From Okapia johnstoni (taxonomy: Eukaryota > Chordata > Mammalia > Artiodactyla > Giraffidae), in the NCBI GenBank assembly GCA_024291935.2, contig CM044316.1:5014501-5078500 (forward strand): a DNA stretch of 64,000 nt, read 5' to 3'. The translations under genes and the position numbers were made by a program. Shown piece by piece: positions 37,177 to 54,885 of this stretch (positions are counted from its first letter, which is position 1; every line of letters begins with the position of its first letter). Below the pieces are notes generated by a model, which searched no databases, was not told the origin of the DNA, and saw only the letters and a program-made list of their open reading frames with translations.

Positions 37177-37233
37177 TTCATGGTGGAAAAGGGACTAGGT
37201 TTACCCTTAGTGAAGACATTTATCCTGAGAAGG
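37177..37233 (+). CDS. UNC13A: UNC13A 57-nt cassette exon between MUN and C2C
   Basis: (G)TT CAT GGT ... AAG G: adds VHGGKGTRFTLSEDIYPEK, 19 residues, phase 1 to phase 1. Acceptor GATTAG at 37176, donor gtacgt at 37234. Matches the VHGGKGTRFTLSED segment known in Munc13-1, so it is real and probably alternative because it is symmetric. Confidence 0.93.
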
Positions 37234-40213
<2,980 letters not shown>

Positions 40214-40848
40214 TAGCCTGAGGTGGGAGGGAGAGTGCCTCAGCCAGGATGCACTAGATTCTAAGACTGAAAACAAACTCAAACAGGCTTAAGGAAGAAA
40301 TGTGTTTCGTTTTTTCATTTAAAAAATTGTTTTCATAAAACTGAAATGTTCAGAAGTAGCCACCTTCAGGCACAGCTGGATCAAGAGGTACAAAGAGCGT
40401 TACAGGACTCATTCTACTTTCCCAGCTCTGCTTTCCTGTTGTGGGCTTTAATTTTCTAGTTAGAATACAGATTGATCTGTTTTATCCAAGACCTAAAATA
40501 ACAATGGCTTAAACAAGATATTAATAAAACAGATGGAATGAATCTTCCTCTGGGGTAACTCCAAGAACAATCAGCCCAGAACTGACATGGGGGCTTCACA
40601 GTGGTAGGGATCCAGGCTCCAAACATCTTTTGCTGTATTTTTATCCCTAATGTGTTTTCTTCCTCTATAAGGTCCCAAAGAACTCAGCCCCCATCAGCTT
40701 CCCAGTCTGCAGCTAGGGGAAGGAGAAAGTGCAGGGCATTCTCCCTGCCTTTAGGGCATTCCCCTGCTGAAAGTTGTTTGTGTCACTTCCTCTTACATCT
40801 CATTGGCTGAAAGTTAGTCACGTGGTCATATTTAGCTACAGAAGCATG

Positions 40849-41128
40849 CTGCTGCTGCTGCTGCTAAGTCGCTTTAGTCATGTCCGACTCTGTGCGACCC
40901 CATAGACGGCAGTCCACCAGGCTCCCCCATCCCTGGGATTCTCCAGGCAAGAACACGGGAGTGGGTTGCCATTTCCTTCTCCAATGCACGAGAGTGAAAA
41001 GTGAAAGTGAAGTCGCTCAGTCGTGTCCGACTCTTCGCGACCCCATGGACTGCAGCCTACCAGGCTCCACCGTCCATGGGATTTTCCAGGCAAGAGTACT
41101 GGAGTGGGGTGCCATTGCCTTCTCCACA
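40849..41128 (-). repeat. Bov-A2 dimeric SINE (antisense)
   Basis: Two Bov-A monomers head-to-tail: CTG repeat then CTAAGTCGCTTTAGTCATG, and a second GAAGTCGCTCAGTCGTGTCC. The TGAAAAGTGAAAGTGAAGTC linker lies between. Confidence 0.92.
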
Positions 41129-41164
41129 GAAGCATGCTGGCAAATGTAATCAGCCAGGCTTTGA

Positions 41165-43581
<2,417 letters not shown>

Positions 43582-44151
43582 TGCGGGGCACGCAGGCAGG
43601 CAGGCACCATTGCGCCTGCGCAGAGCGCGCAGGGCGGGGCGGTGCCTGCGCGCTTGGACCTCCCTGAGGGCGAGTCTCCGGGCTCTGTACGGAAGGCATC
43701 CTGCCTCTGCGCCTTTGATTTAGTTTCCCATTCTGGGGAAAGGTGAATGGCAACGCCCCGCCCCCTCAGGAGGCCTTGCGCCAGGGCTAGAGGAAGGAAG
43801 AAGCCACATCCCCCCTACTTGAGGCCACTCCCCCAGCGTCTAGGGGCTTTTCGAGCTGGAATGGGAGGAAAACAAGCCCCTATGAAGGAGGCCAGGTCCC
43901 AGAGCTGTGTTACCTGGACGCCCTGCCTCCTGCCCCCTGGAAAAGCCATAAGATGGGTCCCAACCTTTGGGGCCCAAGACCAATTTGCCAAGTATGGAAC
44001 TCTCAGCTCCCTTGAGGGGCGGGCCTTGGGCAAGGGGCAGGGTTTCCTGGCGTGCCCCCTGGGGTAGTGTGGGCACTGGAGGGGCTAGGGTGGTGGTTAG
44101 AGAGCCCCCCCACCAAGGTGGACCAGAGTCCCTTTTGATGTTTGTGCAAAA

Positions 44152-44157
44152 AATAAA
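44152..44157 (+). promoter_or_regulatory. UNC13A: Proximal AATAAA poly(A) signal candidate
   Basis: Canonical AATAAA about 570 nt after the stop, followed by G-rich sequence. It could give a short 3' UTR isoform. Confidence 0.45.
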
Positions 44158-45766
44158 AAGGGAAGGGGGGGAGGATGGATTTTAAAAGCACATGCGCTCT
44201 CGGGCGCCCAAACCCGGCCAAGGGGTCAGCTCTGGGGCATCCACGCTGCCCCAACTTCCCTACGGGGTTTTGCCTCCCCCTTTCCCCACCACATATCCAA
44301 TCCTTATATCAGAGTTCAACCCACTCATTTGACAGATGGCAAAACCGAGGCCCAGAGAGCTGCTTAAGACAATGCGGAGGGTTCCAGTACCACATCCTCT
44401 CCCTGTTCCCTTTGGCCTGTGTGCCCCTTTGAAGGGTGAGCTGAGATCGGATAACCCGACACAGCTCCCCATTGCTGCTAACCCCCCTTAGGGGACTGCC
44501 CCCAATCCTTAAAGGGGGGGTTCAGGGCCGAGGCCCCCAGTGCCCCCTTCCACCTCTGGCTGCCAAGCAAAACCCCTGCCTTCACTGCTTTCCATTGGGA
44601 CACCAGGGTTAGATACCTGAGAACTCTTGACCTCCCACCAAAATAGAGTGAAGATTTAGGATTCCCTGGACCCAGTCCCCTGCCCCAACCACTTATTCCT
44701 GCTCTAGAATGCTCCAGTCAGGAAAGAATGGAAAGAGACCAGAAACTTGAAGGGGGTGTGTGTGTGTGTGAATAGACAAATTTGCTGGGGAGCTTACTCC
44801 CCCAAAATTTCATTCATTCATTTAAACAGGCCACAGGATACCACAGGTGGAGCCTCTAGCTCCCTGAAACTCTTCCTTCAGCAGGGATTTTGGGGCAGTT
44901 TGGCCAAATTTCCCCGTTTTAGCTCACACAGGCATTTGGGGAGACATTTTGGGAAAGTTTGGCATGGCTTGTCTTTGCCCAGGATCTGCTTTTTCACATT
45001 GGACCAGTGTGTGTATGCCGTGGGTTTTTTCCCACCAGATTGATAAATACAGGATTGTGCTGTACTAGAGGAAAATTTAAACAGAGGGATGAGAAGAGGG
45101 TTAACTGGGCTCCTGGAGTGATGGGGGCTACCTCAGATGGGGAAGGTGACGGAGGGCTTTCTGTGGAGGTGAAAAATGTAAAGAAACCACCCATTGGAGA
45201 GAAAAGAGCTCCAGGCAGAGGGAACTTGAGATGCAAAGGGGGCTGACTTGAAGCATTAGCCAGATCAGGTGGCTGGAGCTGAGCCAAAAAATGGGGTGGT
45301 GAGAGATGCTGATGAGGTTGCGGAGGCCTGCAGAGGTCTCAGAGCAGGTGGGATCTGATACGAAGCCCTGAGGAGTTTTGATTTTACCCTAGAGGCTTGG
45401 GAGGCCCCAGGAGATTGTAAATCTGAGGAGAGTCTGGATTTCAGGTTTTGACTCTCCCTCTGGCTACCTCATGAAGAATGGACTGATGTGGTGGTGGGGG
45501 TGGGAGGGAGGACAAAATGCTTTCAGGACACTGAAATTAATTCTTGGAAAGATTTCAGAGGATATATTAAAAACTATGCCTTAGATGATCCCCAGGGCCC
45601 CAGATGTCCTGGTTGTGCACTGCCCGGGGGTTAAGCATCTCTAAGGAGGCCATGTGCAAACTGAGAGTTGTAGATTTATCATAATGGTTTCCCCATCTGT
45701 GAACAAGAGTTTGGATGAAGCCACTCTTATTTCTAATTTACCTGAAAGTATTCATGTGTCCCCTCA

Positions 45767-45965
45767 ATTCCCTGGTGGCTCAGACTGTAAAGAATCCACC
45801 TGCAATGCAGGAGAGCCGGGTTCGATCCCTGAGTTGGGAAGATCCCCTGGAGAAGGGAATGGCTACCCAGTCTAGTATTCTTGCCTGAGAAATCCCATGG
45901 ACAGAGGAACCTCATGGGCTACAGCCCATGGGGTCACAAAGAATCGGACATGACTGAGCGTTTTG
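45767..45965 (+). repeat. Bov-tA SINE in the 3' UTR
   Basis: TTCCCTGGTGGCTCAGACTG through GGACATGACTGAGCG. Ruminant-specific insertion in the transcribed UTR. Confidence 0.9.
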
Positions 45966-46334
45966 AGTGTGTGTAAATTCAGGCAGTTTCAGGTAACTGA
46001 TGGTACGGAATTGGAGATTAGGACGCAAGTTCTCACTCAGGATGGTGGGGCAAGAGGGCCCCCTGCCCCAGGGACAAGGGACAGGCTGGAAGGTGTCTTG
46101 CGGGGAACTTGAAGTCTCCGTCATGAGGCCCAAGAGGGAGATTTGAACTTCAGACCATCCAAGAGGTGGAGGTGGGCTGGATGGCTGACTTGGAGATGAG
46201 GACAGGAGCAACATCCAGAGGGGAGTTAATCTGTTTTTTGAATGACTGGCAGGAAAAGGCAGGGGGAGCTGAGCTTCTGCCTGAGAAAGCCAAGATGTTT
46301 CCCAAAAGCTTTATTGGGAGGTGCTCTGGTCTAG

Positions 46335-46475
<141 letters not shown>

Positions 46476-48215
46476 TGACTCCCAGGCTAAAACTGTTCAG
46501 GAAATTTTCTCCCTCTTCTTTCCCCCAGAGAACTCCTAGTCATTCCTCAAAACTCATCACAAATATTCCCTTCTGTGGAAAACCTATGATCCCCCTCAGG
46601 ACTTCCCCAGCCAGTGTCCCTCCTCTGTCTGCCCCTCCCCCAGCCTCTGTCTCTGATGCCATGGGGCTGAGGGTATATGTGAAAGGCTCTCTTTCCCCCC
46701 AAGATGGGGCTCTGAAGCCCCTCAAGAGCCCCAATTTCAGTGAGCAAAGGCTGGGCCCAAGGGGGCATGTCAGGGAGGGGATGTCTAATTGAATTATGTC
46801 TCAGGCAGGGAGTTCTATGTATGCCCACACATTCACATGTGTCTGTCCATACCAACCTTCCCCTCCCACACAGATCTAGGCACCCAGAAGGTATTCCCAA
46901 CAGACTGGCTAAGCCACGGGGCAGAGTAAAGAGAGGACAGAGGGGATTGGAAGTGTTTGAAATCAGAATGTTCCTCTATTGGAACGGCAAGGCTCAGAGA
47001 GGAGCAGGGCTTTCCTCGGGGCCCAGCATTGGATGATACCTTTGGGCTTTCACCATTTCACCTGGGGTGCCCAGGGTTCTGAGCACAGGTGGGGTCCTGG
47101 CATTGCATTTGGACCTTGCTCCATGCGGGGAACTCGCCCCAGATTTTCATGGATCAGGAAAAGGATAAAATAGGCTTGTAGTGGGATGGGGGGTGGTGGT
47201 GACATTGAGGGACATAGCCAATCCTCCCTCAAAAGGAACGGAGACAATAAGGCCACAAAGAAGAGAAGGGAGGGAAGGAGAGAAAAGAGGGGCGGGCAGA
47301 CAGGCAAAAGAAGAAATCAAGAGGATCAGATCATGCCCGGATGGGGACAGCCAGAACTTTGAAATGAGAGAGCGATTCAGAGATGGGGCTGCAGAGACAG
47401 GAGAGAAAAGGCAACAACAGAGAACTAGAGGGAAGGGGGACCTCCTTGCTCTCTCTGGCTGTCACCAGTCTGTCCTCAAAAGATTTACCTAAAATAAGGA
47501 GGTGCCCAGTTGCATCCCCCAATCCTGGTTCTCCGGCACTACATCCTGAAACCTCACCGTGCCCCCATCAGAGATGCAAAAAAAAAAAAAAAAGACTTAG
47601 CCAACTAGAAATCCTTGGGACCTCTCTCGGCTGGGACCTCAGAGACCTTTCTGTCCTTCACCCCCAGCAATGTCCATCTTACAGGTGGGAACACTGAGAC
47701 ACGGGGGCAGAGGGGAGACAGCCCAGAGTTGCCCCAATTCTGCTGCTCAGGCAGAGAGGAAGGGGAACTCACTGCCGAGCTGCTCTACATCATGACCCCT
47801 GCTGTCCCCTGAACATCCTTTCCTAATAATTGTCAAGGACCAAAGTCATTTTTGCTGACACGTGTTGCTTTTCTTTTCGCCTTTTTTTTTAAAGAGACAA
47901 ATCAAGTTGACAGTGTCAAGTAAGACCCCCTCCACCTACCCCCCAAACCCCACCCAGCCACAGTGACTCTTGTGCGAGGCACAGGTCACTGGCGGATGGT
48001 CCCTAGGCATCCCTGGCTACACAGCCAGGGGAACTCAGACCCCACCTCTGGCCCCAGCCCCTTGAGACCCCGAAACCTGGCCACGCAGTCCAGGGAGGTT
48101 CTTCCTCCACACACCTTCTCTTAGCATGTGATTGCAAATGTGAACTCAAAATGCTGTTTGTCTGTTTTAATTCCATCCTGTCAGTCTGGCATCTGCACAG
48201 ATGTCCCCATTTCTC

Positions 48216-48223
48216 TGTAAATA
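48216..48223 (+). promoter_or_regulatory. UNC13A: Pumilio-type element TGTAAATA
   Basis: Exact UGUANAUA match in the AT-rich end of the 3' UTR, about 120 nt before the distal poly(A) signal. Pumilio binding is inferred from the motif. Confidence 0.5.
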
Positions 48224-48335
48224 TTGGAACAAATGTTTAAAACCAACGAGAAGTGGTCATGAATGCATGGTGTTGAGATGTTTTGCACTACTCTGACTTT
48301 TTGGTCTCTGTAAAAATATTTTATTAACAGCAGAC

Positions 48336-48341
48336 ATTAAA
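48336..48341 (+). promoter_or_regulatory. UNC13A: Distal ATTAAA poly(A) signal
   Basis: ATTAAA in AT-rich sequence, with cleavage expected about 15-25 nt later. Best candidate for the main gene end. Confidence 0.65.
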
Positions 48342-48985
48342 AGAAGAAAAAGCACACAGCCTCGGATGTGTGGTGACCTCCTTGCCTTCCTAAATTGGCA
48401 AAAAAAATCACACAGCACCTACTGCGAGCAGCCACTGTTCAATATACTTCCCGCCCACAAATGCAAATCATTACAACTACCATGGTCCCATTTTACAGAG
48501 AAGAAAGCAGGTCCAGGGAAGGGAGATATTTCGGAAGGGATGGAGCCAGGATCTGAACCCAAAATATTGGGCAACTGTCTCTCTTTGCTCAAACAAGTTA
48601 CGACACAAATGCCAGGGACGCACTCAAATTCCACCCACTCACCCTTGTTTGGAAGTTTTTGGGGTTTTTTTTTGATGTAGCAGGTGAGAATCTCATGTTA
48701 TCAACTTGGATGGGCAAAGAATGAAGCTTCATTTTTCTATAGCTGAGTTTGACTTCTCTGTTGATCCCCCATCCCACCAGGGAGCAGAAATGGAATCTTA
48801 CTCAACTCAGGGCTTTCTCGGTAAAGTCCAGAGGTTCCTCTTGAGGTTTCTTCTATAGGTTTCCTCCTAAGACCTAGAGTTGTTTCTACATTTGAGTGGC
48901 CAGGGCAGGGGTTGTGGGATCCACCCCTGAAAGTGAGTTTGATAAGTGCATTTGGCTGCAAGTAACAGTCAGAAAGGCTAAAAGT

Positions 48986-49105
48986 AAGGGACTTCCCTGG
49001 TGGTCCAGCAGTTAAGACTTTATGCTTCCACTGTAGGAGGCATGAGTTTGATCCCTGATTGGGGAACTAGCAGCCTGCATGCTGCGTGCCCCCACAAAAA
49101 GGGTA
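48986..49105 (+). repeat. CHR-type SINE
   Basis: GGGACTTCCCTGGTGGTCCAG through CTGCGTGCCCCCACAAAAAG. Confidence 0.88.
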
Positions 49106-49323
49106 AAATATAAAAGAAAAAGTGGCTAAACCGCAGGGGTAACCCATAGCTCAGTAACTCTGTTCTCAAGAGAGTCTTGCATGTGGGCAAGATTGGAAGC
49201 AGGGTCAATGACATGGTATCTTCACATGGTGGGGGGAATATTATACAGCTATGAAATGGATAAGGCACATGTGTCTGCATAACCTCTGTGGAGGCAGCCT
49301 GCAGGTCCTGAGCACCCTGCAAG

Positions 49324-49816
49324 TTCTTTTTTTTCAATTCTTTTTTTAAAAAACTAATTTTTTAAAAAAATTATGTATCTATTTGGGTAAAAGACTCCTT
49401 CTATTTCTGCAGACTCCACCTGGCTTTCAATTTCGATACATTGTCTTTTGTGGCTCTTCATGTGTAACAGTTTCTTCAGCAATGTCTTTTGTCCCTACTG
49501 TTAATACTTGTTGTCCATCTGGCACGGTCACAATGATGGGCTGACCTATTCCACTTGTTTGAATGGAGTGCAAATTTCCAAGCTGAATTCCATCTGTAAC
49601 TATTGTGATGACAAGAGGGATTTTTGGTCTTTGTTACATCATGCTGGTTCCTTAGTTGTGGCAGGCAGGATCTTTTAGTTATGGCATGCGGAATCTTTAG
49701 TTGTGGCACTCAAAACTCTTGTGGCATGCAGGATGTAGTTCCCTGACTAGGGATCGAACCCAGGCCCCCTGCACTGGGAGCTTGGAGTCTTAGCCACTGG
49801 ACCACCAGGGAAGTCC
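49324..49816 (-). repeat. CHR-type SINE (antisense) carrying an internal foreign segment
   Basis: Tail side (T-rich, TTATGTATCTATTTGGG) at 49324-49388 and body side (49622-49816, ending CCACTGGACCACCAGGGAAG) are separated by about 230 bp of GABPB1-like sequence. Confidence 0.75.
49388..49617 (-). pseudogene. GABPB1: GABPB1 processed-pseudogene fragment
   Basis: On the minus strand the sequence reads [17 protein letters not shown], then [20 protein letters not shown], then DIAEETV and, after a frameshift, KRQCIEI and VESAEIE. This order is that of the C-terminal half of GA-binding protein subunit beta-1, a transcription cofactor. No introns are present, both ends are truncated and the frame is broken, so it is a dead retrocopy fragment. 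GABPB2 is a less good fit by memory. Confidence 0.85.
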
Positions 49817-49907
49817 ACCTGCAGGTTTTTGCTGACTGTGCCAGACTGCAGATCTGTACTTCTCCCAAGCAGTTTCCATAGCTAAGCACATAGGCTACAC
49901 AACATGA

Positions 49908-50028
49908 CTTTCTTTTCTTTTTAGCTGGGCCACCAGGCATGAGAAATCTTAGTTCCCAGACTAGGGATTGAACTTGTGCCCCTGCAGTGGAAGCACAGAG
50001 TCTTAACCACTGGACTGCCAGCAACCCC
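49908..50028 (-). repeat. CHR-type SINE (antisense)
   Basis: CTTAGTTCCCAGACTAGGGA through TAACCACTGGACTGCCAGC, followed by a C-run at 50026-50038. Confidence 0.82.
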
Positions 50029-50481
50029 CCCCCCCCCACCCAGCATGACTTCTGTGTAACTGTTTCGTTCCTGACAGAGGGAAGCCGGCTTGTACTGCTT
50101 TCTACAAAAGGTGTTCAGCCCTTGGCCCTCTGCCTTTCAGTATGTGAGGTCCATCGTGTCACCCGTGGGGCTTGGGGACTGAGGCTCATGCTTGCTGAAC
50201 TGTGAGAAATAAACTTTCTTGCTCTGATGCAGTGAGTCCCACAGTTGACTCCACACCAATGGATGAAGGACAGGCTTATTTCTGCTATTCTCTAGGAAGA
50301 GAGAGCTTCTTCATTCTGACAAATGAATGAAGTGTGATGATGAGTGAAAAAAAAAAGTCCTAGAAGGCTTCAAAGAGCATGACACTACATTTATAAAGCT
50401 CAAAAGACCTCCCAGGTACACCCACGGAGATTTTGTTTAGGGATAATTAAGGGTGATTAATAAAATGTGATAAGCACAAAA

Positions 50482-50702
50482 CTTCCCCAATGGCTCAGTG
50501 GATAAAGAATCCGTCAGCAAAAGCAGGAGACATAGGAGACATGGGTTCGATCCATGAGTTGGGAAGATCCCCTAGAGAAGGAAATGGCAACCCACTCCAG
50601 TATTCTTGCCTGAAAGATCACAGGGACAGAGGAGCCTGGTGGGCTACAATCCAAAGGGTCACAAAAAGTTGGACACAACTGAGCAACTAAGCACAGCACA
50701 CA
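50482..50702 (+). repeat. Bov-tA SINE
   Basis: ACTTCCCCAATGGCTCAGTGG through GTTGGACACAACTGAGCAAC. Confidence 0.9.
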
Positions 50703-50719
50703 CAGCAAGGGTTAAAAAA

Positions 50720-51082
50720 TTGAGAATTCTACCTTATATACATTGGCTGTTATCAAAAAAGCAAAACAAAACAGAAAACACGCATTGGTGAATATGTGGT
50801 GAAATTGGAACCTCTGTGCACTGTAGGTGGGATTGAAAAATGATATACCTGTTGTGGAAAACAGTACATGGCTCCTCAAAAGATTAAACATGAAGTGTAA
50901 ATTGGTGTAGCCACTAAGGAGAAGAGTATGGAGATTCCTTTAAAAAAACTAAACATGGAGTTACCATGTGATCCTGCAGTCCTACTTCTGGGCATATATC
51001 TGGAAAAACAAAACTCTAATTCAAGAAGATACCTGCATCCCAATGTTCACAGCAGCAGTATTTACGATTGTCAAGACATGGA
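50720..51082 (+). repeat. L1 3'-region fragment, left part
   Basis: GAGTTACCATGTGATCCTGC and CCAATGTTCACAGCAGCAG phrases; interrupted at AAGACATGGA by BovB. Confidence 0.85.
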
Positions 51083-51870
51083 GAAATAGCAACAACCTGA
51101 GATATGCAGATGACACCACCCTAATGGCAGAAAGCAAAGAGGAACCAAGGAGCCTGTTGATGAAGATGGGAGAGGAGAGTGAAAAAGCTGGCTTAAAACT
51201 CAACATTCAAAAAACGAAGGTCATGGCATCCAGTCCCATCACTTTATGACCAATAGATGGGAAAAAAAAGTGGAAAGTGTCAGATTTCATTTTCTTGGGT
51301 TCCAAAATCACTGCAGACGGTGACGCTGTCATGAAATTAAAAGACACTTGTTCCTTGAAAGGAAAGCTATGACAGATCTAGACAGCACATCAAAAAGCAG
51401 AGACATCATTTTGCCGACAAAGTTCCATATAGTCAAAGCTATGGTTTTTTCAGTAGTCATGTATGGATGTGAGAGTTAGACCATAAAGTCTAGGCACCAA
51501 AGAATTGATGCTTTGAATGGTGGTATTGGAGAAGACTTTTGAGAGTCCCTTGGATTGCACGGACATCAAACCAATCAATCCAAAAGGAAATCAACCCTGA
51601 ATATTCATTGAAAGGACTGGTTCTGAAGCTGAAGCTCCAATAGTTTGGCCACCTGATGTGAAGAATTGATAAAGACTCTGATGCTAGAAAAGATTGAGGG
51701 CAAGAGGAGCAGGGGGCAACAGAGGATGAGATGGTTGGATGGCATTACTGACTCAATGGACATGAGTTTGAGCCAATTCTGGCAGATAGTGAAAGACAGG
51801 GAAGCCTGGCATGCTGCGGTCCATGGGGTCACAAAGAGTCGAACATGACTTAGAGACTCTACAACGACAA
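51083..51870 (+). mobile_element. BovB (RTE) LINE, 5'-truncated, nested in L1
   Basis: Contains the 3' part of the reverse transcriptase, beginning just before the RYADDTT box, and the 3' end with the GACATGAGTTTGAGC phrase. Frame is interrupted. Flanked by the 10-bp direct repeat AAGACATGGA at 51073-51082 and 51871-51880. Confidence 0.93.
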
Positions 51871-52033
51871 AAGACATGGAAGCAACCTAAATGTTCACCA
51901 ACAGATGAGTGGATAAAGAAAATTTGGAATATTAATAAGCCATGAAAATAATGAAATAATATAATTTGGACCTAGAGATTATCATACCAAGTGAAGTAAG
52001 TCAGAAATAGAAAGACAAATACCACACAATATG
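51871..52033 (+). repeat. L1 3'-region fragment, right part
   Basis: Resumes GCAACCTAAATGTTCACCAAC and ends AAGTGAAGTAAGTCAGAAAT, continuing the L1 split at 51082. Confidence 0.85.
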
Positions 52034-52265
52034 TGGCCATGACGATGGTGAGGCCAGAGAGCCCTCTGCTCCTGGGCATCCTTCAACATCGATGCGCTCC
52101 AGGCAACAACTCCAGCAGGGTCTTTGCCAAGGCCCCTGGGCACCATGCGGGCCAATTCCCAGCAGCCTGTGAAGGTTTACACACTCAAGAGGACCAGCAG
52201 TGGGACAACCAGGGTGCCAGGCATGTCCTACAGCTACATGGAGCAGCTGAATGGCATGTCCCTGC
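52034..52265 (+). other. GC-rich segment between L1 and BovB, origin unresolved
   Basis: 232 bp much richer in GC than its neighbours, beginning near GTGGCCATGACGATGGTGAG. It may be the BovB 5' region or a captured transcript piece. It has no clean long open frame that I recognise. Confidence 0.4.
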
Positions 52266-54885
52266 TAGTCAGGGCCTGACAAAACTTGGTCCGCTGGAAA
52301 AGGGAATGGCAAACCACTTCAGTATTCTTGCCTTGAGAATCCCATGAGTAGTATGAAAAGGCAAAAAGATATGACACTGAAAGATGGACTCCCCAGGTCA
52401 TTAGGTGCCCAAGATTCTACTGGGGAAGAGCAGAGAAATGACAACAGAAAGAACGAAGAGGCTGAGTCAAAGCAGAAACAACACCCAGTTGTGCTTGTGC
52501 CTGGCGGTGAAAGTAAAGTCTGATGCTGTAAAGAACAACATTGCATAGGAAACTGGAATGTTAGGTCCATGGATCAAGGTAAATTGGATGTAGTCTAATA
52601 GGAGATGGCAAGGGGGACCATCACATTTTAGGAATCAGTGAACTAAAGTGGATGGGAATGGGTGAATTTAATTTAGCTGACCATTATATCTACTACTGTG
52701 GGCAAGAATCCTTTTGAAGAAATGGAGTAGCTCTCATAGTCAACAACAGAGTCTGAAATGCAGACTATGGGTGCAATCTCAAAAATGACAGAATGATCTC
52801 AGTTCCTTTCCAAGGCAAACCATTCAGTATCACAGTAATCCAAGTCTATGCCCCAACCACTAATGTTGAAGAGCTGAAGTTCAATGATTCTATGAAGACT
52901 TACAAGACCTTCTAGAACTAACACCAAAAAAAAAGATGTCCTTTTCATCATAGGGGATTGAAATGCAGGAAGTCAAGAGATACCTGGAGTAACAGGCAAG
53001 TTTGGCCTTGGAGTACAAAATGAAGCAGGGCAAAGACTAACAGAGTTTTGCCAAGAGAATGCAGCACCCTCTTCCAAAAACATCTTCCAAGAGATGACTC
53101 TACACATGGACATCATCAGATGGTCAATACTGAAATCAAACTGATTGTATTCTTTGCAGGCAAAGATGGAGAAGCTCTATATAGTCAGCAAAAACAAGAC
53201 CATGAGCTGACCTGGCTCAGATCATCAGCTCCTTATTGCAAAATTCAGGCTCAAATTGAAGAAAGTAGGGAAAACCACTAGGCCATTCAGGTATGACCTA
53301 AATCAAATTCCTTATGATTATATAGTGAAGGTGACAAATAGATTCAGGGGCTTAGATCTGGTAGACAGAATGCTTGAAGAACTATGGATGGAAGGGTGTA
53401 ACATTGTATAGGAGGTGGTGACTAAAACCATCCTCAAGGAAAAGAAACACAAGAAGGCAAAGTGATTGTCTGAGGAGGCCTCACAAATAGCTGAGAAAAG
53501 AAGAGAAGGGAAAGGAAAAGGAAAAAAGCAAAGATATACCCAACTGAGTGCTGAGTTCCAGAGAATAGTAGGGAGAAATAAGAAAGCCTTCTTAAGTGAA
53601 AAATGCAAAGAAACAGAGGGAAACAACAGAATGGGAAAGACTAGAGATCTCTTCAAGAAAATTAGAGACTCCAAGGGAACATTTCATGCAAAGATGGACA
53701 CAATAAAGGACAGAAATAGCAAGGACTTAACAGAAGCAGAAGAGATTAAGAAGAGGTGGCAAGAATACACAAGAACTGTACAAAAAAGATCTTCATGACC
53801 CAGATAACCACAATGGTATGATCAGTCACCTAGAGCTAGATATCCTGGAGTGCAAAGTCAAGTGGGCCTTAGGAAGCATCACTGTGAACAAAGCTAGTGG
53901 AGGTGATGGAATTCCAGCTGAGCTATTTCAAATCCTAAAAGATGCTGCTGTGAAAGTGCTGCACTCAGTGTGCCAACAAATATGGAAAACTCAGCAGTGA
54001 CCACAGGGCTGGAAAAGGTCAGTTTTCATTCCAATCCCAAAGAAGGGCAATGCCAAAGAATGTTCGAACTACTGCACAATTGCACTCATCTCACACGCTA
54101 GCAAAGTAATGCTCAAAATCCTTCAAGCTAAGCTTCAAAAGTATGTGAACCAAGAACATCCAGATGTACAAGCTGGATTTAGAAAAGGCAGAGGAATCAG
54201 AGATCAAATTGCCAACATCTGTTGGATCATAGAAAAAGCAAGGGAATTCCAGAAAAACCTGTATTTCAACTTCATTGACTATGCTAAAGCCTTTGACTAT
54301 GTGGATCACAACAAACTGAAAAATTCTTCAAGAAATGGGAATACCAGACCACCTTACCTTCCTCCTGAGAAACCTGTATGCAGGTCAAGAAGCAACAGTT
54401 AGAACAGGACATGGAGCAATGGACTGGTTCAAAAGTGGGAAAGGAATATGTCAAGGCTGTATATTGTCAACCTGCTTATTTAAATTATATGCAGAGTACA
54501 TCTTGCAAAATGCCAGCCTGGATGAATCACAAGCTGGAATTAAGATTTCTGGGAGAAATATCAATAATCTCAGATAGGCAGATGACACCACCCTAACAGT
54601 AGAAAATGAAGAGAAACTAAAGAGCCTCTTGATGAAAGTGAAAGAGGAGAGTGAAAAAGCTGGCTTAAAACTCAACATTCAAAAAACAAAGATCATGGCA
54701 TCTGGTCCCATCACTTCATGGCAAACAGATGGGGAAAAGTGGAAACAGTGAGAGACTTTATTTTCTTGGGCTCCAAAATCACTGCAGATGGTGACTGCAG
54801 CCATGAAATTAAAAAACGCTTGCTCCTTGGGAGAAAAGCTATGACAAACCTAGACAGTGTATTAAAAAGCAGAGACATCAGCAAT
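52266..54885 (+). mobile_element. BovB (RTE) LINE, long but 3'-truncated and mutated
   Basis: Carries the endonuclease region and most of the reverse transcriptase in pieces: FIDYAKAFDYVDH near 54275-54310 and the LNIQKTK region near 54670. Several frameshifts and stops occur, including loss of the Tyr codon of the YADD box (AGATAG at about 54574). It lacks the normal BovB 3' end and stops abruptly at about 54885. Inactive. Confidence 0.92.

Noticed and set aside
51083..54885. Reverse transcriptase open frames as an active host gene
   Set aside because: They are pieces of BovB with frameshifts and stops.
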